Shown: piece after piece, positions 47,501-64,000 of the stretch | Position numbering within the stretch: the stretch's first letter is position 1 | Layout: each line of letters opens with the position of its first letter | Assembly: GCA_026745465.1 (NCBI GenBank) | Contig: JACYXH010000319.1 | Coordinates: forward strand, 394,501 to 458,500 | From: Lota lota | Lineage: Eukaryota > Chordata > Actinopteri > Gadiformes > Lotidae | Length of the DNA stretch: 64,000 nt | Direction: 5' to 3' | Made by a program: the position numbers and the translations under genes | The notes under the pieces: model-generated | Databases searched by the model: none | The model's input: the letters and a program-made list of their open reading frames with translations, nothing else | What the model was told of the DNA's origin: nothing

Positions 47501-48200
47501 AGAGATCATGTCTGCAGGCAGCACTTTCCTGTTCATGAAATAGTCATGAGACAATAAGAGAAATAAATAAATAAACATTTAATTATTTGGTTAGGGGTGA
47601 TCATTTTAACTATAGAAGAGTGCCCATTAATATAGGACTACAATCGCACAACAACAATAACTTCAATCTAACCATGGACCACGCTGTAAAACATAAATAG
47701 ATATGGTCATAAGTCAGCTCTCTCTAAAAGGGCTGCCGGTTTTAGCGCACCCTGAAGAAAGACATACACATTCTTTACTCTCAACAGCCGAATGGCACAA
47801 CAGTGCAATAATAAGGCTGTACTGGCCACCTTCCATTAATTAACATGTCCTACAATGAAAGCTTCCAACAACCTCCAAAAACGACTTTCACAATAAGTGA
47901 CTGAAGTACTTCCTCACCTTCGCTCCCATACTCCATTTTGTTGTGTTGTGCTTGCATCCTTGGCCTGCTTGCCTTCAAACACCAGGGCATCCTTAAAACT
48001 TACCTCACAGGAGTCATCCGACTCCAGCCCTGTAAGACATCCGGATAGACGTCGTGGTTATAATGCATTGCATTCCCTGCCTATTTCATTACATGTCTAT
48101 GCATTTTGTCTGTATAGGTCATGTGTTGATTGTGATTGTGCAGGTATCAGGCCTCTTTGGCACCTGTCTCGGCGTCGTAGAACTCTTCCTCGCTGTTCAT
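43790..48200 (-). CDS. osbpl2: Oxysterol-binding protein-related protein 2
   Basis: Cytosolic lipid-transfer protein moving sterol and PI(4,5)P2 at ER contact sites. Thirteen coding exons: 48200-48164, 48029-47918, 47528-47453, 47080-46946, 46764-46667, 46522-46340, 46217-46110, 46029-45940, 45840-45714, 45237-45118, 44636-44513, 44342-44252, 43892-43790; 467 residues (human ORP2 480). Residues 6-12, EFYDAET, are an FFAT motif for VAP binding. The ORD lipid-binding domain fills the rest, with the family signature EQVSHHPP near residue 165, WERTGKPFNPLLGET, KLKFWGKSVEAEP, and the ending GGYFERNFVESPNIY. There is no PH domain, as expected for the short ORP2. Exon 2 was read through an internal GTAAGT because that keeps phase and matches ORP2 (QNGVWERR). 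Shares its upstream region with the divergent SOGA-family gene and sits tandem to adrm1. Confidence 0.96.
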
Positions 48201-48590
48201 AGTGAGCGTAGACTGAAGTGTTACTGGGAAGTCATGTCTGTACCCGGCCTGTCACTGCGCCCCAACCTCTTTGCGAGCATCACAGAAAGGTTAACACTTG
48301 ACCTGCAACAGTTTAACAATCCGTTTCAATATCATCCAACACATATACTACAAATGGGAGACGCTTGCAGGTCATCTTAACGTTAACCAGTTCCAACAAA
48401 AACAGCTTCAGCTATTATTAGCAATTTAAGAAGCTAGTGAGTGACGTTAGCTAGCGGTTAGCCTTGGTGCTGCACTAAAAAACAACCGAAGAACACAATA
48501 ATATTATGTGAACCTTTATCCCAAAGATTAGCAAATACATTCCAATACAACAACGGAGGATACATATACAAGAGATTACGTTTACAGTAC

Positions 48591-48700
48591 CTGTTAATCG
48601 TCACCAATACAATGATCTAAAAACATAAACATTTCTCAATTCACAGCTTGAGGAACTGGTCGGAAGAGGGCGTCAAGGGCAACGTCGCTAGTGGCGCCAT
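48591..48700 (-). promoter_or_regulatory. osbpl2: osbpl2 non-coding exon 1 and promoter
   Basis: On the minus strand TTAACAG|gtactg at 48591 reads as a donor for an untranslated exon. The GC-richer stretch 48655-48700 would be the promoter. Confidence 0.4.
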
Positions 48701-48860
48701 CAGCCTATCAGAGCCTTCACCGCTAGACCCATGGTGGCTTGATCAGCCTATCAGAGCCTTCACCGCTAGACCCATGGTGGCTTGATTAGCCTATCAGAGC
48801 CTTCACCGCTAGACCCATGGTGGCTTGATCAGCCTATCAGAGCCTTCACTGCTAGAACTA
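48701..48860. repeat. 43-bp tandem repeat, four copies
   Basis: Units start at 48701, 48744, 48787 and 48830 (CAGCCTATCAGAGCCTTCAC...). The first three are nearly identical; the fourth degrades after 20 bases. Lies between osbpl2 and the SOGA-family gene. Confidence 0.96.
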
Positions 48861-48929
48861 AAGCGCATAGAAAGGCTTCAGTTGTGCTTTGTATTAATAT
48901 TGGTAGTTATAATATTTATATTGTATCAC

Positions 48930-49135
48930 TGATATATTGGATACTTTTTTTAAATATAATATTACATAATATAATATCATATAATATCATATAACATCAT
49001 ATAATAATACAATATAATATCATATAATATAATATTACATAATATAATATTATATTATATCATATTAAATTATATCATACTATATTATATTATATCATAT
49101 TATAGTATACTATTATATTGTATTATTAGGCCTAT
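48930..49135. repeat. AT-rich TATCATATAATA repeat
   Basis: About 200 bases of irregular ATAATATCAT units with almost no G. Confidence 0.95.
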
Positions 49136-49558
49136 CAAACATGTGATTTGAATAGGCCGACATGGCAGTCAAATTCAGTTTTAGAATGATTTGTCACCAT
49201 ATTTTGGAGAAAACATATAACATAAGACATATAACAATGAAATTACTTTGGGCATCATGGTAACTATATTCCAGGAAGCGAAAGTGTCATTTGGCCATAT
49301 CACCAATGTGGATTGTTTTTTTTAGGGCGAATATATGGAGTTAAGCCATGAGCTCTCACAGTGTCCGAGCATATGTGGGCGGAGAACATCAGCCATGACT
49401 TACCAACAACTCACGCCTTTGTGTCCGATTTTCAGACTGGAAGCGAACAATAACTCGTGAGTACAGTACCGTTGGGTCTGTGGGATAATCTTGAATCAGT
49501 TTTGTGACAGTAGTAACATTAACCACTCTAATTAACTGTGGCAACTGGACCTAAGAAG

Positions 49559-57495
<7,937 letters not shown>

Positions 57496-58944
57496 CAGAA
57501 ATACTCTGCAACATTCAGCCAGCCCAGAGGCCAGCCCAGCCCAGAGGCCAGAGCCAGCCCAGCCCACACTCAATCACTCCCAGCCCAGCTGGGAGTGACA
57601 GGAAGGAAGGGCAGCATCGATTTCAGCCGTCATTTGATCTGAATCTAGACAATATATGGAATTTCAGAAGCTCAACGAATGTAATTTCTGAATAATGTTT
57701 GATGTATTTGGATGGCAGTTTAAAAGAGCAAGTGGAGAATCTCTGTGTTGACTGACTTAATATGAATTCATATGTACTCTTTTGTGAATATATATACATA
57801 CAGAGAGGGAGATTGTGCCGATGTGAAGAAGGACCATAAATACTGTGGCTTATTCAGAAATACATATTTTTTGTTTATTTATGTGCAATTTAAAACTCTT
57901 TTATTTGATTATCAAGCTTCTCAAATATTATTATTTTTCACTTCATTGTAAATTACAACAAAAAATTTCAAATACAAGTTAATACACTAATCCGAACAAT
58001 ACATTTGTTGCTGTGTATTTATTTTACCCAGAAGAAGACACACCTGTCACATTTACATAAATCTATCTATCTATATCTCTATGAGGCCTATATAAATCCA
58101 CACTATGTTCACACATTGAACAATATATTCGTTTTAATCCAGAAATGCTAACGATATGTAGATTCAGCCTGTATGTATTTACTCCTGAGTTACAAACCTT
58201 CAGGAATAGGCTTTTTGGCAATTGGTTACGTGTAGTACACAAGTAGTTAACGAGAAGCCCTCGGCACAATGCCTTGCCATTACATTGGGCCTATTTGTGA
58301 GACTACATTGGGCCTAAGTGAAGAATGGTTCTAGCGCTTTGTTGTTGTGAATTAGGGTTCCCCATTTCCAAAACATTAACAAAAAGGTTTTTGTTATTTT
58401 GCAGTGTGCAGCTTCACTGCACCATTGCAGTTTGTGCATAGATGGCTGAAGAATGATTCATATGAGTAGTCAAGATCAGCAGAGAAAGATTTATGTATGA
58501 AGCTGTGGCAGGCAGTTGGCTGACAGGGATCCAGGGCAGGGCCAGTTCATTTAACCCTATAGATTGTTATGGATGTAATTGTAAACATTAACATAGTTCT
58601 ACAATTTACAACAGGTACATTCAAACATACAATTGAGATGAAACAGCAGTTCATATATGTGTACATATGCTAATATAGACTCGAATAGTACAGTAGAGCA
58701 ACTCAATTAGCTTTTAAATGGCACACAACTACAAAAGTCCGCGTGGGGAGCTGTGGTCCAACTGTTCAGCTGTGGGCCCTTCTTGTTGTCATTTGTTGGT
58801 TGCAAACGTTCACATTTGTCGACATCATCTGAGTAGAACAGAGGCTGTTGTTATAAAGCATTTCGATTATAATGGGGACTCTTTTTTAAAAGCAACTATA
58901 TAATTTCCAAGCTATCAGTTAGTGATCGTTGTAACAATAGAGTT
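57496..58944 (+). other. SOGA-family gene 3'UTR and intergenic DNA
   Basis: Begins with a short CAGCCCAGAGGC direct repeat (57521-57575), followed by AT-rich sequence and a small (TCTA)n patch near 58064-58080. No further coding evidence until the KPWE-motif gene. Confidence 0.6.
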
Positions 58945-59631
58945 ATGGAGGATGTTTACCAAAGGTTTAACTCATACGACTTCGAGACGGATGAAAAGTT
59001 CCAAAATGGGTTGATGTTGGTTGACGGGTCCAGCCCTTGTGGCAACGGAGCACCTGGACTGCACATGAAATTATTTTATTATAACCGGTATGTTTTCTCA
59101 GTTAAGTGAGCCAAAAGCACTTTAGTTAACTCGAAACGGTATACAACTCCTGTTTTTCAGTATAACTAATTATGTTTAATCAGAGTTTGTTGAGTGATAC
59201 ATTGGTCCCAGGCAAGTCTGGTTTGAAATCTCAAATCGGCCATGACCTGATTTGTGACTTAAAACTAGACTTGCTTCTAGTTCCGTCTGAGCGATTGTGT
59301 GTTACGGCTTACGATAAAGCACTAAATGAACGTTGTTATTACCAGGTTTATTGAGCCCATCGACTCCGCAGGGTACAAACAGTGGAGCTGCGCTGACCCT
59401 CGTGAGATTGAAAACCCGAATGAAACGCTCTCAAGATCAGAACCTGGCACCAGCGAAAATGACAGTGAAGAAACAGAGGCCACGATGCTTTCGTTCAAGG
59501 ACGTTATTCGACTTGTTCAAGCGGGTGAGCCCGTCCCTGGGCAAGTGGCGCATCTGGACATTACGCCAAGTAACCAAAACCCAACACCTTCCAAAATGGA
59601 AAGGGTGTTGAAACCATGGGAAATTCGCTGA
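58945..59631 (+). CDS. KPWE-motif protein, C6orf226/PEX39-like
   Basis: Two exons, 58945-59087 and 59346-59631, joined in phase (AAC CG|G TTT), give 142 residues. The N-terminal part reads FNSYDFETDEKFQNGL, then KLFYYNRFIEPIDSAGYKQW. An acidic middle (SENDSEETEATM) follows. The C-terminal part, SFKDVIRLVQAGEPVPG then ERVLKPWEIR, matches the short KPWE domain: an FxxVxxLVQxGxxxPG helix and a terminal KPWE box. That domain occurs in C6orf226, reported as PEX39, a factor for peroxisomal import of PTS2 proteins, and in fungal PEX14-related proteins. Human C6orf226 as I know it is shorter and lacks this N-terminal half. No signal peptide or membrane helix. Start is the first ATG, 12 bases after an in-frame stop region. 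Convergent with the mapre1-like gene. The peroxisomal role is inference from the motif. Confidence 0.72.
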
Positions 59632-60341
59632 ATCGGTTGTTTATTGCAATAACTACAATGAAATAATCTAAATTTGGCTTACTTGATAATTGGCGATGTT
59701 ATAAATTACCATGAATGTATAATAAGGCACACGTTTAGATACCGTTTGACTCCTTGTATTGAGTGCGGCCATCTGCACTATTTTGGCACAATATGTTGAA
59801 TTGGCTTGTTACAGTATTTCAAAGAGAAAAAAAAATCTGCAAAACCTCCTGCCCGTGCCTTAATTTGGACAAGAGGGGTGGACAGTGCAATAATGACTTT
59901 ACACACGGGTTCTACTCTAAACTCAACTACATACATGTCTGCAGTCTTCAGATATTCAAATGTGATGTACTGCATACAGGCACAGACAGCAACAGAATCA
60001 ATTACACAATTTAAATACATGTATCTTTAATTAGCATCATCTCATTTCAACAAGTACTTTGATTTATAACTCATCTCATTTGACACTAGTTTACAAAGCA
60101 AAGTATATCTAAAATACATCACAACATCAGAAAAGGGACAAATCAGCATTTTTTAAGAATACAAAGCTGAATCCAGTGCACTTCATACAAGGAAAGGAGA
60201 AACCACAAATCATGTGCCACTTGAGATTACTGTAATGGACCGAAGGTGATTTCCGATGCATTTATTAAGTAAAATGTTGACGGAATAAGGCAAAGTGCAT
60301 GTTAAAAATGATCAAGCATTAGACTCCCACCCATTTTCCCA
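59632..60341. other. Convergent 3' region
   Basis: Non-coding DNA between the stop codons of the KPWE-motif gene and the mapre1-like gene. A TTTATT at 60261-60266 is a possible minus-strand polyadenylation signal. No other feature. Confidence 0.6.
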
Positions 60342-61966
60342 TCAGAACTCCTCTGGCTCCTCTGGCCCCTCGCCTCCATCTTCCCCCTCCGGCATGACAA
60401 AGCCTTCCTATGGGGAGATACACATCTAGTTAACAGGATCATGCCAGGATAAGCCATAGTTGATATCAAGGGATGTATGCAGAAACATCCATGTTGTAGG
60501 GTTGCTTACATCTGTTGCATAAAGTATTTCCAGAATCTTCTGCAGAGTAGGGTCTCCTCCTCCATCCATCTCCTTATCATGGCAGATGACCTCAATAGTC
60601 CTCAGCTTTCCAAAGTAAAAGTTTCTTTCTTTCTCTGCAGTAGTCTTAGTTAATCGTAGCTGACTAACCTGAGGGTTACAACCATACGATTAAGCAAATC
60701 CTCAATTCCATTATATACAGTGCATGTGAATAGACTTAAAGCCCACTGATCATTGAAATTGCCATCAGACATTCTCTAATGACAACGCGATCAACTACTC
60801 ACTTCGTTAGCAAGCTCTCCCATCACGTCTCCTGCTCCAGGTTTCTTTGAGGGAACGGGCCGCAGCGCTTTGGAAGGGCTTGCCCTTGTGGGTGCTTAAA
60901 TGTTAAGTGTTAAATGCAACAAAAAAAATTGAAACAAAAAAAGTTATTTCTATTGTCACATCAGGCACCATCTCTACATGAGGTAACTGTTAATGAGGCA
61001 CCCATTGACGCTGCTGTTGGGATCATCCACCACGACCAGAGAGGACATTACCAGTGCATCATTGCTAGTCAGCCAATCTGCGAGCGATGGCTTAGGAACC
61101 TATATCACCCTGTGTCTCCCCATACCTCGTCTTCCAAATCACCCAAGTGACAAGCTTGGACCTCTTAATAAATCACTTTACCAACTTGAGAAGCCAGTCT
61201 GTCAGCAGGTTGAATTACATTTTCTAAAGTAAACCAATTAGAAATATTTAGAAATAGGACACAGGTAATGACAAATAGATATGAATATACATTGTATACA
61301 AAATATGCAATTCTCACGAGCTGTGGCCTTGGCTTTAGCAGGACCATTGGACGCTGGGGAAAACGCAGACGTCTCCTGTCCGTGACGAGCTGCAACTGGG
61401 TCATAATCCCTCTGATCATAGTTTGCGTCAAAAAACTTCTTGAACCACTGAACAAACTCAAAGTTGTCCTGGAATTTTCCTTTAGTCAGTCTGTCTACAG
61501 GAATTATCTTCGAAAGTGGGCATAAAAGATCCAAGAATGAAAATACCCGAATAGTTTTAATGGTAATAATACTCAATCAAAAGGCGAAATTCTTACCTTG
61601 TCAACTCCAGCCTTTTTAAAACTGTTCTGTAAAATTTTAAAATTCTGTAAATATTCGTGTTCCAGTTTGGCGTTGAATTTCACCTTTTTTAGGGGGAGGC
61701 ATCCAGCGAACAGCACATCCATGAATTGGCAATAAGCTGCGCCTGTATGGCATGTCAGTAGAGTATTAATGCAAAAACGTAACATATCCAAATGACAACC
61801 TACGCAGTGCAACTCGTGAAAAAAAGAAAGAAAGGATTTTCGCACCTGAACACAAATGCTCAATCTTTGAGTAGTTCATCTGCAAAGACACGTTGACCCA
61901 TGACAGCATTTCATGGCGACTCATGTTATCATTGTTCAAAGACGTCGAGAAAACGTTCACAGCCAT
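60342..61966 (-). CDS. mapre1: Microtubule plus-end protein EB1-like
   Basis: End-binding protein that tracks growing microtubule plus ends and recruits partners. Coding exons: 61966-61846, 61742-61597, 61507-61318, 60894-60803, 60668-60510, 60407-60342; 257 residues, in phase (human EB1 268). The calponin-homology domain covers about 1-130 ([56 protein letters not shown]). A Pro/Ala/Lys linker follows ([18 protein letters not shown]). The EB-homology coiled coil is about 185-240 ([28 protein letters not shown]). The acidic tail ends PEEPEEF rather than the usual EEY. The CH domain is more divergent than usual for vertebrate EB1 ([11 protein letters not shown]), with some MAPRE3-like residues, so paralogue choice rests mainly on overall match and the 20q gene neighbours. 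An untranslated first exon probably lies at 62260-62340. Confidence 0.9.
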
Positions 61967-62259
61967 CTGGGACTTCGACAGCTAATGGAAAGGAAAAAAG
62001 ATGTGAAAAAATGAATACAATTCAGGATGACGTCGCCATTTAGGCCTACTACAAATATTCTCCGTTCAGTGTTTGACACGGACACGCTAGCCTTTCACTT
62101 GAACGCAATAAACAATCGCGCTATAATGTCTTTGAGTGTTAAGTTAGTCAACCACATTATTGAACGTACGTCAACATCTGATACAACGAGCTAGCGGAGT
62201 AGCTACTTCCTATGCTATACGTAGTTCCGTAAAAACATGAAGAAAATGATTGTACTTAC

Positions 62260-62345
62260 TCGGTTCAACGTTCACTATGTTGCTATGGCTCCAAAAGCTA
62301 AACAGTACCAATACGCAGCAACTAATACCACCACTCTAGTAGACC
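62260..62345 (-). promoter_or_regulatory. mapre1: mapre1 non-coding exon 1
   Basis: Minus strand AACCGA|gtaagt at 62260 is a strong donor that could join to the acceptor CCATTAG before 61981. Upstream is the probable promoter region. Confidence 0.45.
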
Positions 62346-62472
62346 GCTTGAGGGAAGTGAGGTGAATGGAAACTTCTGGTCTGTCGTCTAGTTCCTAGTT
62401 TATTTATTAAACCTGTGGGCGATGCTCGAATTGTTTAAATAGACGAATAGCACGTGGGTCGTCGAATTTTAA

Positions 62473-62580
62473 TATAAAAGCCCCGTTGGGCTCGGAGAGG
62501 ATCGTGCATTGTAACGTTATCCCGGTCAACCGCAACGCACTTGTCTGTCTCTTACTTCCTGTGAGCTGTATTCCCAGGTT
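62473..62580 (+). promoter_or_regulatory. Possible plus-strand core promoter and first exon
   Basis: TATAAAAG at 62473-62480, preceded by a CACGTG E-box near 62451 and followed by CpG-bearing sequence that ends TTCCCAG|gttagc near 62578. It faces away from mapre1. Evidence is motif-based only. Confidence 0.3.
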
Positions 62581-63099
62581 AGCAGTCCTCGGAGCGAGAA
62601 GATATGAACATGACAAGAATAAAAACAGCGATAAGGAAAATAAATGTGGGTTAGGGCTAGACATTTTGTGACAAAGCAATATCCACATGTAACGGAAATG
62701 GATATCTCTCTATCGGAAGTCCCGCCCTCTCGCTGCTAAACCCATGTAAGTGAAAGTGCCACCTTCTCTCTCGCCAATAACGATCATTTGGAACATCCCG
62801 TCCCAGGAGTTGCGTCGTGAGAATTTCTTGAACGAGGTTAAATCCACCCTTAACTATTTTGCATACTGCCTTCCCCCAGGCACCAAATATGGTGTTTAGC
62901 CATTAAAATGAACCACAAGCGCAATCAATTATGAGATTACAATAGGAATTTATTTATAAAGGCCAACACGATCATTCAACAAGATCTCTTCACACGTTTA
63001 CAGGCAAGTAGCCTATTTCCACCTAGTGACAACAGAGGTCTTTCGACCATGCCAAAGACTCTACAACACTGTTGAAATGTCACTTGCTATGTTACAATT

Positions 63100-63160
63100 G
63101 GGCCACTTGTGCACTATATAGCGCACTAGTCAGGGAACAAATCTGGTTCCCTACTTCATA
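63100..63160. repeat. Possible dispersed-repeat fragment
   Basis: GTGCACTATATAGCGCACTA followed by GTCAGGGAACAAATCTGGTTCCCTAC resembles fragments common in fish repeats and contains the small palindromes GTGCactatataGCGCAC and GGGAACaaatctgGTTCCC. Confidence 0.3.
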
Positions 63161-63420
63161 CCCACAATGCAGCGTAAAATAAGCATACAACTGAGCCACA
63201 CCTTTATTTTCTTTATTTTTTATTATAGCGGATTCATCCAATAGGGCTTGTACTATAATAATGCATCATGGTTTATTGCATTTATGTTGATGACATTCCG
63301 CCGTATTGAAGGGACTCAAGATAGTTGTAGTACTGTAAAGTTAAATTCACATAATGCAGTTGAGCAGTTAAAGTGTCGCCTACTTAGTGTCTAAATTCCG
63401 CCTATAGGGCTTGTACATCG

Positions 63421-63463
63421 TGACGTCACATAACGATGACCGCTTCCATTTCGGGAGTATAAA
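63421..63463 (+). promoter_or_regulatory. CRE plus TATA core promoter
   Basis: A full palindromic cAMP-response element TGACGTCA at 63421-63428, and TATAAA at 63458-63463, 30 bases later. The spacing fits a CREB/ATF-responsive TATA promoter firing rightward near 63490. No coding exon is recognised before the window ends. Confidence 0.4.
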
Positions 63464-64000
63464 GAGCAGTGGAATATAATTGGTAGTATTTGTGTTTGGG
63501 TCTGTTAAGTAATTAATCGTGCACTAATTTGACATTATGGGGGGATTGTTGTTTGAAACTGCCACAGAGTTTATCATGCGAGACATGGCAAAAGAAAGCT
63601 TGGATTAGTTTACATAATGGTATATTTATGTTTATTTAGGATTTTCCACTACTACAACTCTATTAAGGCATCAAAAAATGGCGGAGTATAGCCAACATAA
63701 AATCCAATGGTGCATTCTGATGTGGAATAAATCGTCCCATCTGCTTTCACTGGAATGCCGAACAATGGCCTCACCACGCCTGGAAGGCCATACAACCCAT
63801 TTGCTAGGCCATAACCTTGCCACCTTACCTCTTACACATACCAAGGACCTGGTACAGCGCTCACTGCCCATACCAGGGGCTAGTTTGCATTGACATCTAA
63901 ATGAACTCCGGAAGGAGTGGACTAACACCATTGGATAAATCAGATAGCGTATGCTCACAAGAGCCAATCAGGAGAAGCTTCCCATTTAGGCGGAGCTTCA

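Larger units (their letters stand above)
61967..64000. other. Right-hand region without recognised gene
   Basis: Contains the mapre1 upstream region, two candidate promoters and a repeat-like fragment. A minus-strand open frame 62407-62688 ending LKFDDPRAIRLFKQFEHRPQ could be an exon of an unidentified gene. Another at 63671-63967 looks like chance. Confidence 0.4.

Noticed and set aside
49538..49558. Start of the SOGA-family protein at 49538
   Set aside because: That codon is GTG; the first ATG in frame is at 49559.
63671..63967. 98-codon minus-strand frame at the right end
   Set aside because: Composition suggests chance or an old repeat; no recognisable motif.

Overview
The window is vertebrate nuclear DNA, almost certainly from a teleost fish. 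Its genes are split by GT-AG introns, all the recognisable proteins are vertebrate orthologues, and it carries very long dinucleotide repeats and a Tc1-type transposon with inverted repeats ending in CAGTATCTCACAAAAGTGAG. The species cannot be fixed from sequence alone. No prokaryotic or viral system is present, and I see no convincing tRNA, rRNA or CRISPR array.

Layout, left to right. (1) 507-7420 (+): the 3' two thirds of kdm5b, a histone H3K4 demethylase, 5'-truncated by the window edge. (2) 8659-9853 (+): a leiomodin-like N-terminal exon followed by a short second exon that hits a stop, with no leucine-rich-repeat region detectable. (3) 16103-19037 (+): complete rap1b-like small GTPase, with a CCAAT-rich promoter near 12.6 kb and a 3'UTR intron holding a perfect 36-bp minisatellite. 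(4) 21929-25878 (+): xkr7-like XK-family membrane protein, with a one-base frame disruption near its end. (5) 28480-36151 (+): cables2, complete in nine exons, with a Tc1 element in intron 6. (6) 41397-38219 (-): adrm1, the proteasomal ubiquitin receptor Rpn13, tail-to-tail with cables2. (7) 48200-43790 (-): osbpl2 (ORP2), upstream of adrm1 in the same orientation. (8) 49559-57495 (+): a compact SOGA/MTCL-family microtubule-crosslinker gene, head-to-head with osbpl2. (9) 58945-59631 (+): a 142-residue protein ending in a KPWE motif, as in the C6orf226/PEX39 family. (10) 61966-60342 (-): mapre1-like EB1. The last 1.5 kb has a CRE plus TATA core promoter but no recognisable gene.

From established human maps, cables2, adrm1 and osbpl2 are neighbours on 20q13.33, and xkr7, SOGA1 and MAPRE1 are on 20q11. 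KDM5B and LMOD1 are on 1q32, and RAP1B is on 12q15. The window therefore joins blocks that are separate in mammals. Functionally it is a run of unrelated housekeeping and regulatory genes: chromatin, GTPase signalling, proteasome, lipid transfer and microtubules. The unusual content lies in structure: an interstitial head-to-head telomere block inside a 57-bp duplication, perfect hairpins in introns, poly-C splice acceptors, and a truncated leiomodin.
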